A program made the translations under genes and the position numbers. From an uncultured Clostridia bacterium (lineage in GTDB: Bacteria; Bacillota; Clostridia; TANB77; CAG-508): a stretch of DNA of 14,059 nt. This document shows positions 6,182 through 12,862 of this stretch, piece by piece. The stretch covers positions 1 through 14,059 of the forward strand of contig CAKPDW010000034.1 of assembly GCA_934149115.1 (NCBI GenBank). Reading direction: 5' to 3'. Positions within the stretch are counted from its first letter, which is position 1. The number at the start of each line of letters is the position of its first letter. The notes under the pieces were generated by a model, which saw only the letters and a program-made list of their open reading frames with translations, had not been told where the DNA came from and did not search any database.

Positions 6182-6277
6182 TTATTTTAAAATCTGCTCA
6201 TGTGTGATTTCATGCAAAATATTTATATTATAGAAGGACCCTTGGATAATTACCTTCATGGCAAAATTTCGGGTCAT
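6182..6277 (-). CDS. 31-aa small ORF in the tyrS leader, downstream of the T-box terminator
   Basis: ATG at 6277 is preceded by AGGAGG (6290-6285) with 7 bases between, the strongest ribosome site in the neighbourhood. The frame encodes MTRNFAMKVIIQGSFYNINI and then 11 more residues ending QILK, with TAA at 6184-6182. It is translated only when the T-box antiterminator forms, about 90 bases ahead of tyrS. It has a single Tyr codon, so it is not a classical tyrosine attenuation peptide. It has no membrane helix. I do not recognise a family. It could be a real microprotein or a ribosome-loading leader for tyrS. Confidence 0.6.
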   Translation of the reverse strand: MTRNFAMKVIIQGSFYNINILHEITHEQILK

Positions 6278-6323
6278 AGCATCACCTCCTAAAAAGTAGT
6301 TACTCACATACAATTATTTGTAT

Positions 6324-6359
6324 AAAAAAATAGCTCATCCATATAAAAGGACGAACTAT
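6324..6359 (-). terminator. T-box regulatory terminator
   Basis: The regulated intrinsic terminator of the tyrosine T-box: ATAGTTCGTCC pairs with GGATGAGCTAT around an 8-nt loop, then a run of U. Its 5' arm overlaps the antiterminator half CCTTT, so the two structures exclude each other. Confidence 0.9.
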
Positions 6360-6548
6360 CTCGTGGTACCACCTTTATTCACAATAAATTATTGTCTCAT
6401 TAATAGCGTATTCGAACGCAAACCGTTAATCACTATAAGATTTGTAATTCAAGAATTATCCGAAAATAATTTTCACCAACCATTATCTCTCTAAATTCAA
6501 AATAAAACTCTACTAATATCTTTTTAAAGCGCAATTAAATTTAACTTA
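6324..6548 (-). ncRNA. Tyrosine T-box riboswitch leader
   Basis: A 5' leader that senses uncharged tRNA-Tyr. The T-box sequence AAAGGTGGTACCACGA is at 6376-6361; its UGGU matches an ACCA tRNA end. Antitermination pairs AAAGG with CCTTT. The competing terminator is an 11-bp stem (6359-6349 with 6340-6330, including G-U pairs) followed by seven U (6330-6324). Stem I contains AGAGAG and GGTTGGTGAAAA elements and closes through AAGAT/ATCTT. Directly before ATCTT lies GAATTACAA, whose UAC (6446-6444) is the expected Tyr specifier codon, agreeing with the downstream gene. Confidence 0.93.
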
Positions 6549-6555
6549 TGTTAAC

Positions 6556-6585
6556 ATTGTAACATCTATACAAAACAAAAGTCAA
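6556..6585 (-). promoter_or_regulatory. Promoter of the tyrS T-box leader
   Basis: On the minus strand -35 TTGACT (6585-6580), an 18-nt spacer and -10 TACAAT (6561-6556). The predicted RNA start at about 6549 is immediately ahead of the T-box stem I region, which supports the call. Confidence 0.75.
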
Positions 6586-6926
6586 CTATTAATTTATATC
6601 TATTTTCTTTACACATCCATCTTTATTGGAATTTACTAATCATGTTACATTTTAATTTTTTATATTTTAAATCATTACATTTATCATTCGAATTCATCAA
6701 AATATATTTTTTCATCATTATACCCCCTAGAATAAAATAATAATTTTATAATAGCAACAACAACTGTTCATTATAAGAACAATATTTATAATAATATCAC
6801 AAATATTATATCAAATCTTTGTGCTTTTTCACTAATAATATTATTAGTAGTAATATTAATATTTTCAATAATCAATATAACTATTGATTACTCATCAAAA
6901 GATATTATAATATTTCCTATAGATTT
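6586..6926. other. A+T-rich intergenic stretch with palindromes
   Basis: No long frame is supported in these 341 bases. Besides the candidate short ORF at 6623-6715 it holds a perfect 16-bp palindrome CTAATAATATTATTAG (about 6833-6848) and a hairpin AATCAATA/TATTGATT (about 6870-6889) 40 bases after the beta-helix gene. The latter has no clear U tract on the minus strand, so it is at best a weak terminator. Several TATAAT-like hexamers occur but none has a convincing -35. Confidence 0.5.
6623..6715 (-). CDS. Possible 30-aa small ORF, Lys/Asn-rich with two Cys
   Basis: ATG at 6715 is preceded by GGGGG (6727-6723) with 7 bases between. The peptide starts MKKYILMNSNDKCNDLKYKK and continues LKCNMISKFQ, with TAA at 6625-6623. 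A +1 slip near the end would continue as VNSNKDGCVKKIDIN, so a frameshifted longer gene is conceivable. There is no signal peptide or known motif. The base composition makes such frames easy by chance, and the call rests mainly on the purine-rich ribosome site. Confidence 0.25.
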   Translation of the reverse strand: MKKYILMNSNDKCNDLKYKKLKCNMISKFQ

Positions 6927-8276
6927 TTAATTTATAGCATTACCATTAACATATAAAGTAAATCCATTAAAATCAATATTTGAATAGCTTGTATCTGCAT
7001 CATCTAAACTTGTTACATAACAATCTCCTGTCAATTTTAATTTAGAAGATGAATCTAATTTTAAAGCAACAGATTTAGCTGTTTTGTCAGAATTGATTGT
7101 AGATTCTAAAGAACTTCCTTCTGTTAGATTTATAGTGACTGTACTTATATTATCACATTCTATATTTCCAACTAATGATTGGTTTTTAGCATTTAATGTA
7201 ACATTACCACCGTTGCTTCCAGAGTTACCCCATTCAGAAGTTCCTTCTGCTTTTAATAATATATCACTTCCATAAGACAACTTATTATTCTCTAAGTTTA
7301 TTATTGCATCTGTGTTTGTAATAAAGAAAAATGGAGCTGTTTTATATAAGCTAGATGAACTATCTATACATAGATTAGAATTAGTTGCATTAAATGTACC
7401 TGTACCTTCTCCGGCATCACCAGACATACTTTGATAAATCATGATACCACAATTGTCTACATCATTTCTATTTCCATTTGCTGAACATTCTAATGTTGAG
7501 TTAGATACAGTAGCTGTATTTTTACCTTCAATAACAACCATTTGTGAACCTGTAGCTTTTCCGTCAGAATCTTCTAATGTAATATCACCAGTAGAATATA
7601 TTACAGGTGAACCTTTCCCTGCAGTTGATAGATTAGAATTTTTTGCAATTACAGTTCCTTCGCCTCTATCTGTTGCAAGTGAAGCACAACTACCGCCTTG
7701 TGTAGATATTTTAACATTATCCGCTTCTATATATCCTCCATATGTTGCATCTAAACCTCTTGATGAATCTTTTGTGGTTGAAATTTCTGAATCTGATATA
7801 TAAATTTTTGAATCTGTACCTGTTGAGAAAACTCCATTAGCACCTTTTGCTGATGTAGTGATTTTCATATTTTTTAAAGTTGCAGATGAACTAGAATCGA
7901 CTAATACACCAGCATTAACACCATAAAATTCACTATTTTCTACATTAGTACTATCTCCGGCAGATTTATCTACTGTTCCATCAGAAATTGATACATTAGC
8001 GCCGTCTTTTACTAAAATAGCGTTTTCATCAGAATTTGATGAAGTATATTCTTCTCCTGTAGATGTATCATCAGCTGTAAATTCTTTAGCTCCTGTCTTA
8101 GTAACAGATGAACTATTATTTCCTCCTGGTACATTGCTTCCCATAGATGGGACATTATTAGATGTCGAATTACTGTATTTATCTTTTATTAAATCGCAAT
8201 AGAACTTAATCATAACAGTTAAAACAACTGCTAATATTATAAGCACGCATGCACGAATAAATGTTTTCTTTTTCAT
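6927..8276 (-). CDS. Membrane-anchored extracellular right-handed beta-helix protein
   Basis: A 449-aa protein with a Lys-rich N-terminus and one hydrophobic helix (about residues 6-27), read as a signal anchor or uncleaved signal. A Ser/Asn/Gly linker (about 35-65) leads to some 380 residues of repeating short strands with polar turns, for example NVKISTQGGS, NSNLSTAGKG, NSTLECSANG and NLTEGSSLES, ladders of Ser, Thr, Asn and Asp typical of parallel beta-helices. It resembles the Cthe_2159-type carbohydrate-binding beta-helix family of Clostridia, but that assignment is from general appearance only. ATG at 8276 is chosen since AGGAGA lies 7 bases before it; ATG at 8294 would put the ribosome site inside the gene. 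It follows the 119-aa gene by 33 bases with no terminator, so the two form an operon and probably share the cell surface. Confidence 0.75.
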   Translation of the reverse strand: MKKKTFIRACVLIILAVVLTVMIKFYCDLIKDKYSNSTSNNVPSMGSNVPGGNNSSSVTKTGAKEFTADDTSTGEEYTSSNSDENAILVKDGANVSISDGTVDKSAGDSTNVENSEFYGVNAGVLVDSSSSATLKNMKITTSAKGANGVFSTGTDSKIYISDSEISTTKDSSRGLDATYGGYIEADNVKISTQGGSCASLATDRGEGTVIAKNSNLSTAGKGSPVIYSTGDITLEDSDGKATGSQMVVIEGKNTATVSNSTLECSANGNRNDVDNCGIMIYQSMSGDAGEGTGTFNATNSNLCIDSSSSLYKTAPFFFITNTDAIINLENNKLSYGSDILLKAEGTSEWGNSGSNGGNVTLNAKNQSLVGNIECDNISTVTINLTEGSSLESTINSDKTAKSVALKLDSSSKLKLTGDCYVTSLDDADTSYSNIDFNGFTLYVNGNAIN

Positions 8277-8309
8277 TTTTATCTCTCCTTTCATATTATC
8301 AGCATCAAA

Positions 8310-8669
8310 CTATATACTGTTTGATGCTGAAGTTTTAGTATTTTGTGTTGAATCATTAGATTTTGTAGAACTATTATCATCTGGTTTAGCAGGAGGTGTA
8401 TTATCATTACTTGATGAATTATTACTGTTTGAAGAATCTCCACTATTGCTAGAATTTTCACCAGGTTTTGCAGGTGGTGTACTTCCATTTCCTCCAGGCA
8501 TTTGTCCATTTGAATTATCTCCATTGCCACCAGGCATTTGCATTTGCTCATTAGATTGTGTATTATCTGTAGAAGTTTCATTACACTTTTGATAAATAAA
8601 CAAACCTCCTGTTGCAATTATTCCTCCTAATAATAAACCTATTATAAAAACATAAATTTTCTCTTTCAT
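8310..8669 (-). CDS. Small membrane-anchored low-complexity surface protein
   Basis: A 119-aa protein with one N-terminal hydrophobic helix (about residues 5-26) and an extracellular Ser/Asn/Gly/Pro-rich tail with no expected fold. The tail repeats MPGGNG (45-50, 57-62) and TPPAKP followed by two acidic or Gly residues and NSS (64-69, 91-96). The N-terminal linker of the next gene's product carries a similar VPGGNN, so the two proteins are probably partners at the cell surface or share ancestry in the linker. Ribosome site AAGGAAGGA precedes the ATG. Family unknown. An overlapping frame on the same strand (8291-8617) is only a shadow of the repetitive codons. Confidence 0.7.
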   Translation of the reverse strand: MKEKIYVFIIGLLLGGIIATGGLFIYQKCNETSTDNTQSNEQMQMPGGNGDNSNGQMPGGNGSTPPAKPGENSSNSGDSSNSNNSSSNDNTPPAKPDDNSSTKSNDSTQNTKTSASNSI

Positions 8670-8759
8670 TTTATTTCCTTCCTTTCTGAAGACATCACTC
8701 TTTTATAAGTCTTCCTTGTTTCTGAATATATAATACTACTCATTTATTGAAGAAAAATT

Positions 8760-8791
8760 GAAAAAAAGATATGAAACTGAAATTTCATATC
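8760..8791 (-). terminator. Terminator of the prfB operon
   Basis: On the minus strand GATATGAAA (8791-8783) pairs with TTTCATATC (8776-8768) around a 6-nt loop, and seven U follow (8767-8761). It lies 17 bases after the stop codon of the 103-aa membrane protein and separates that operon from the surface-protein pair. Confidence 0.9.
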
Positions 8792-8807
8792 TTATCTCAA
8801 CAATTTT

Positions 8808-9119
8808 TTACTTTTTTCTGACTCTATGTGTTTCAATTACAGTATCAATTAAAATTAATATATCTGCAATTCGTTCGCAATAAATATTATTATAAATTAG
8901 TCCAAATACAAATAGTAATCCAATTACAATATAAATAAACTTTTTAATAATTTCCCATATACTGTCTGGTTCTAAAATAGTAACAACTATAAATTTGACT
9001 GCACATAAAATAATTAGTGCTGTTGAAAGAATTCTTATTGATGGATTAAAATAGTATGCTATCATACAGAAGAATAATAACAATGATGTAATAAATTTTA
9101 TCAACTTATTTTTTAACAT
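8808..9119 (-). CDS. Small membrane protein, three predicted helices
   Basis: A 103-aa hydrophobic protein with membrane segments at about residues 8-24, 30-48 and 61-78, a Lys-rich N-terminus and a basic C-terminal tail ending HRVRKK. No family recognised. Its ATG overlaps the last codons of the flippase-like gene by 7 bases, so translation is probably coupled and the two products may act together in the membrane. It is the last gene before the operon terminator. Confidence 0.7.
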   Translation of the reverse strand: MLKNKLIKFITSLLLFFCMIAYYFNPSIRILSTALIILCAVKFIVVTILEPDSIWEIIKKFIYIVIGLLFVFGLIYNNIYCERIADILILIDTVIETHRVRKK

Positions 9120-10156
9120 GTACTTTCCTCCTCATCTATTCCACTAATATCTTTCTTTTTAATATGATTAACAGCTGTTACTATTCCAGAAATTAATACA
9201 TATAGATAGAAATTAATTCCTCTATTTAATAAAACTGCACTTCCCATTACATTTTTAGGATATACGTTTCTGAAGATTTCTGTAAATGCTCCTTCGCTAA
9301 CTCCAACTGCTCCTGGTGATGGGATTCCTGATACAGTTGCAAAAAGTACTGATTGCATTGTAGTGATTTCTGCTATATTGTGTTGATTAAATCCTAGGGC
9401 TCTATATGTCCAATATGTAATACTATAATAAATTGTAAATTGAATTAGAGTAGTAAGTAATACTTTTAACATTAATAATCTATTATTTCTTATATAAACT
9501 GCGCTTTCTTGATATCTTGCTAGTTCGCTTTCAAATTTTTCTTTTTTAGCATCTAAATTTTTAACTCTGACGAATTTTAAAACTTTAAGTGCAAATTCAA
9601 TTAGCCATTTTGATAGTCTTCTTGAATATACTCCTATTATAAGAAGTGATAATGCTGTTGAGTTTAATAGTATTCCTATAATAAAACAAATAATTAATAC
9701 TTTATTCAAATATTGATAATTAAATATTAAGCTAAATAAAGCGAATCCGATTGTGATTATTTGCATACTTGTTAAATTGATAAGTAATGCTAATGTGGAA
9801 TTGGCAACTGAAATTTTGTCTTTATACATATAGTAAACTTGCATTGGTTGGCCTCCACTGGCTGCAGGGGTTATTGAGCTAAAAAAGAAACCTATAAATG
9901 CATATTTTACATTTTGCCAAAAAGATGTTCGTTCATCTAAATTTTTTAGTGTTCTTCCTAAATTAATGGCTTCAAGTACTAAATATAAAAACATACAACC
10001 AATTGCTATTGCAACAAACTGCAATTTTACTGATTTTAAAATTTCAAAAATTTCAAGTATGTTTTGGTCTTTAAATAAAATGTAAAAAGTTAAATATATA
10101 AGAAGTGCAAACACAACAAAATTTTTTATAAAATTACCTTTTTTCTTTGTTTTCAT
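9113..10156 (-). CDS. Lysylphosphatidylglycerol-synthase-type membrane protein (flippase-like, UPF0104)
   Basis: A 347-aa polytopic membrane protein with about eight hydrophobic segments. Two hallmark loops of the LPG_synthase_TM family are visible: SSITPAASGGQP (93-104) and IPSPGAVGVSEGAF (278-291). In MprF the equivalent domain moves aminoacylated lipids across the membrane, but this protein lacks the soluble aminoacyl-transferase domain, so it is a stand-alone flippase-like protein with unknown lipid substrate. The charged cytoplasmic loop at about 198-226 is typical. It starts 17 bases after the YbaK-type gene with a modest AGAAAGAAG ribosome site, and is coupled to the 103-aa gene downstream. 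Confidence 0.88.
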   Translation of the reverse strand: MKTKKKGNFIKNFVVFALLIYLTFYILFKDQNILEIFEILKSVKLQFVAIAIGCMFLYLVLEAINLGRTLKNLDERTSFWQNVKYAFIGFFFSSITPAASGGQPMQVYYMYKDKISVANSTLALLINLTSMQIITIGFALFSLIFNYQYLNKVLIICFIIGILLNSTALSLLIIGVYSRRLSKWLIEFALKVLKFVRVKNLDAKKEKFESELARYQESAVYIRNNRLLMLKVLLTTLIQFTIYYSITYWTYRALGFNQHNIAEITTMQSVLFATVSGIPSPGAVGVSEGAFTEIFRNVYPKNVMGSAVLLNRGINFYLYVLISGIVTAVNHIKKKDISGIDEEESTC

Positions 10157-10173
10157 TTTCTTTCTTCTTTCTT

Positions 10174-10665
10174 TTAATTATTTTTTTCTACAACAATATC
10201 TGCTAAATCATATTTTATAACTTTGCTTAATTCTTGCAAAGTAAGTTCTACTTGATATCCAATTTTTCCTCCACTAAATAGGATTGTTTCAAATTCAGAA
10301 GCGGTTTTATGAATAACTGTTCTAAAAAATTTTTTCATGCCTATTGGTGAACATCCTCCATGAATATATCCTGTTAAAGATAATAATTCTTTAGATTTAA
10401 TCATTTCAACATTTTTCTCTTCAACACTTTTGGCTGCTTTTTTCAAATCAAGTTCTTTGTTAACTGGTAATAAGAAAACATAGTGGTTGCCACTTTTCCC
10501 AACTGTAACTAGTGTTTTGAAAACTGTGTTTGGATTTTCATTTAAAGCTTCTGCTACTTCCATTCCACTAATAGCTCCTGACTCTAAGTAATTATAATGA
10601 TTATATTTTATTTTCTTTCCATCTAAAATTCTCATAACATTTGTTTTTTCTTCAACTGACTTCAT
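10174..10665 (-). CDS. ybaK: Cys-tRNA(Pro)/Cys-tRNA(Cys) deacylase, YbaK/EbsC family
   Basis: A 163-aa single-domain trans-editing enzyme that hydrolyses Cys mischarged on tRNA-Pro. Family marks are VFKTLV with the conserved Lys50, the HYVFLLPVNKELDLKKAAK stretch (61-79), the GGCSPIG loop (103-109) and GKIGYQVELT near the C-terminus. Length is normal. Its ribosome site AGAGGT overlaps the prfB stop codon (TAG), giving a tight operon with release factor 2, so two translation-fidelity functions are expressed together. Confidence 0.92.
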   Translation of the reverse strand: MKSVEEKTNVMRILDGKKIKYNHYNYLESGAISGMEVAEALNENPNTVFKTLVTVGKSGNHYVFLLPVNKELDLKKAAKSVEEKNVEMIKSKELLSLTGYIHGGCSPIGMKKFFRTVIHKTASEFETILFSGGKIGYQVELTLQELSKVIKYDLADIVVEKNN

Positions 10666-10673
10666 TTTTACCT

Positions 10674-11772
10674 CTATTTCATTTTTAAATAGCTTTCTAT
10701 AAAACCGTCTAAATCTCCATCCATAACGGCTTGAACATTTCCTACTTCATAGTTTGTTCTATGGTCTTTAACAAGTGTATATGGGCAAAAAACATATGAA
10801 CGGATTTGACTTCCCCATGCTATTTCTCTTTGAATTCCTTTTAAATCTTCTATCTTTTCTTTTTGTTCTTTTTCTTTTAAATCTAATAATTTAGATTTTA
10901 GCATTTTCATTGCTGTTTCTCTGTTTTGAATTTGTGAACGTTCTGATTGGCATTGAGCTACTATGTTGGTTGGTATATGTGTTATTCTTACTGCAGATGA
11001 TGTTTTGTTTACGTGTTGTCCTCCAGCTCCAGAGGCTCTATATGTATCTACTCTTAAATCGTCTGGATTAATATCAAGTTCTATATCATCTGTAATTTCA
11101 GGTAAAACTTCAACAGATGCAAAAGATGTATGTCTTCTACTATTACTGTCAAAAGGTGAAATACGAACTAGTCTATGTACTCCCATTTCGCCTTTTAAAT
11201 ATCCATAAGCGTTTTCTCCAATAACTTCAAATGTAACACTTTTTATTCCTGCTTCATCTCCTTCAAGGAAATCTACTTCATTTACTTGATAATTTGATTT
11301 TGACGCCCAACGTGTATACATTCTATACAACATTTCAGCCCAATCCTGAGATTCAGTTCCTCCAGCTCCTGGATGAATTGTAACAATTGCATTATTTTTA
11401 TCATATTTTCCTGATAGAAAAGTTTGTAATTCTAATTTTTCTATTTTATCAGAAACTATTTTTGTATTATTTAATATTTCTTTTTTCAAATCTTCATCAA
11501 ATTCTTCCATGACTAGATCTGTCATTTCAATTAGATTAATAACTTCATCATATATTTTCGAATAGCTTGAAACAACTTCTTTTAAAGATTTTATTTTCGC
11601 TAATACTTTTCCAGATTCTTTATTATCATTCCAAAAATCCTGTTCTAGTGTCTTAGCTTCTAAGTCTTTTAATTCTTGCTTTTTTTCAGCAATGTCAAAG
11701 AGACTCACCTAAACTTTCTATTTTATCTTTTAAGTTATTTATTGTCTTTTTATTTTCTTCTAATTCTAACAA
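10674..11772 (-). CDS. prfB: Peptide chain release factor 2 with programmed +1 frameshift
   Basis: Releases the peptide at UGA and UAA stops. Translation begins at TTG (11772), with AGAGAGGG about 9 bases before it, and runs 25 codons, ending GESL, to CTT TGA C; TGA is at 11697-11695. A +1 slip skips base 11697 and continues as DIAEKKQEL from GAC at 11696, giving 365 aa. A ribosome-site-like AGGTGAG lies just before the slippery CTT. The stop-recognition tripeptide SPF falls at 205-207 and the catalytic GGQ at 250-252, the usual numbers. The structure autoregulates RF2: low RF2 favours the shift. A GTG at 11708 opens the downstream frame but has no reason to be used. It is first in an operon with the YbaK-type deacylase and two membrane protein genes. 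Confidence 0.95.
11691..11708 (-). promoter_or_regulatory. prfB +1 frameshift site
   Basis: The minus-strand core is CTT TGA C with TGA as codon 26, preceded by the stimulatory AGGTGAG a few bases upstream. The upstream frame is open from TTG at 11772 and the downstream frame carries all of RF2, so the site is required for a full product. Confidence 0.95.
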
Positions 11773-11809
11773 AAACTCACGCCCTCTCTAATTTATTAAT
11801 TCTTTTAAT

Positions 11810-11839
11810 ATTATAATATTACGCATATTAATATGTCAA
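11810..11839 (-). promoter_or_regulatory. Promoter of the prfB operon
   Basis: On the minus strand a consensus -35 TTGACA (11839-11834), an 18-nt spacer and consensus -10 TATAAT (11815-11810). The predicted RNA start is about 30 bases before the TTG start of prfB. A 16-nt inverted repeat touches the upstream side of the -35. Confidence 0.85.
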
Positions 11840-11855
11840 TCATTGCAAGCAATGA
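11840..11855. repeat. 16-nt inverted repeat abutting the prfB -35
   Basis: TCATTGC and GCAATGA arms (7 bp each) around AA. It starts at the base next to the -35 hexamer, a usual place for an operator or activator site, and no U run follows to make it a terminator. The role is unknown. Confidence 0.4.
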
Positions 11856-11930
11856 AAGTTGTTTATATTTTTCTCTTAGAAAAAACGAATATTTTTATAT
11901 ACTAGGGTGTTCAGAGAACTTTCTAATATA

Positions 11931-11971
11931 TAAAAAGAGATTTTCGATATTTTTTATCATATCAAAAATCT
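11931..11971 (-). terminator. Terminator of the cysteine desulfurase / TtcA-like operon
   Basis: Arms 11971-11959 and 11950-11938 form a 13-bp stem (AGATTTTTGATAT with ATATCGAAAATCT, one G-U pair) and an 8-nt loop, followed by CTTTTTATAT. It lies about 15 bases after the TtcA-like stop codon. Confidence 0.88.
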
Positions 11972-11986
11972 TTATCACAATATATT

Positions 11987-12847
11987 TTAATCTATATTTT
12001 TCTGTTTTTTCATTCCGTCTTCATCATAATTATCCATAAAACTATGAACTTCACCGTCTTTAATATATGAAATAATTGTATTTAAGTTGACATTTTTTGT
12101 ACTGTTATAAATATTCATATCAACATTATTATATACACTACGAAGTTGTTTGATAAGTTTCTTCATTTCTTCTCTTTTTGAACCGCCTCCACCGTTGTCA
12201 CACATTGTGCAATGCTCAGTGAATCTGCAAGCACATTGTATAAAATGTAAATCATTTCTTTCTCTCCATCTTATTATATCCGCTTCTTTTACATAATATA
12301 ATGGACGTATAAGTTGCATTCCTTTATGAGAAGTACTATATAATTTTGGCATCATAGTTTGTGTTTGTGCACCATATAACATTCCCATCATAATAGTTTC
12401 AATAACGTCATCAAAATGATGTCCAAGAGCAATTTTATTGCATCCAAGCTCTTTTGCTTTCCTATATAAATAACCCCTTCTCATTCTAGCACATATATAA
12501 CATGGATGATCATCAATTCTCTCAACAGATGCAAAGATATCAGTATCAAACATTGTAATCGGAACATTAAGCAATTTGGCATTATTAATAACTTTTTGTC
12601 TGTTTATAGGATTATATCCTGGATCCATTACTAAAAAAACAAGTTCAAAATTTACTTTTCTATGTTTTTTTAGTTCTTGCATACACTTAGCTAAAAGCAT
12701 AGAATCTTTACCACCAGAAATACATACTGCAATCTTGTCTCCATCTTCAACCATATTAAATTCTTTAATACCCTTTATGAATTTTCCCCATATTCCTTTA
12801 CGATATGTAGTTATTATTGATTTTTCAATTTCTTCATATCTTTCCAT
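11987..12847 (-). CDS. TtcA-like PP-loop tRNA thiolation protein
   Basis: A 286-aa adenylating enzyme of the TtcA/TtuA type, which activates a tRNA base with ATP and inserts sulfur; TtcA makes 2-thiocytidine at position 32. The PP-loop motif SGGKDS is at 44-49, a CxxC (C116, C119) in HPCYICARMRRG, ALGHHFDD at 140-147, and a second Cys group at C205, C207, C213 and C216. TtcA binds an iron-sulfur cluster with a CxxC pair plus one distal Cys, which C205 or C207 could supply. The extra CxxC at C213/C216 followed by GGGG is worth noting. Ribosome site AGAGG precedes the ATG. It lies 15 bases after the cysteine desulfurase gene, a likely sulfur donor. The exact tRNA position modified is inferred. 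Confidence 0.85.
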   Translation of the reverse strand: MERYEEIEKSIITTYRKGIWGKFIKGIKEFNMVEDGDKIAVCISGGKDSMLLAKCMQELKKHRKVNFELVFLVMDPGYNPINRQKVINNAKLLNVPITMFDTDIFASVERIDDHPCYICARMRRGYLYRKAKELGCNKIALGHHFDDVIETIMMGMLYGAQTQTMMPKLYSTSHKGMQLIRPLYYVKEADIIRWRERNDLHFIQCACRFTEHCTMCDNGGGGSKREEMKKLIKQLRSVYNNVDMNIYNSTKNVNLNTIISYIKDGEVHSFMDNYDEDGMKKQKNID

Positions 12848-12862
12848 ATAAAACCTCTTTCT

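Noticed and set aside
6833..6889. Terminator for the beta-helix gene at the palindromes
   Set aside because: The stems are almost purely A+T and lack a U tract on the minus strand; kept only as a noted palindrome.
7441..7803. 120-codon plus-strand frame inside the beta-helix gene
   Set aside because: Antisense shadow of a Ser/Thr-rich repetitive gene; no ribosome site and no recognisable domain.
8291..8617. 108-codon minus-strand frame overlapping the small surface protein gene
   Set aside because: It is a shifted reading of the repetitive Ser/Asn/Gly/Pro codons, is rich in His, Met, Ile and Leu with no signal peptide or ribosome site, and the overlapping frame has a clear anchor helix and start.
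10674..11708. Release factor 2 starting at GTG 11708 without frameshift
   Set aside because: The first four codons are the +1-frame reading of the frameshift site itself; the canonical CTT TGA C and a 25-codon upstream frame are present.
11833..12039. 68-codon plus-strand frame across the TtcA-like gene end and terminator
   Set aside because: It crosses a terminator stem and antisense coding sequence, and has no ribosome site or conserved motif.
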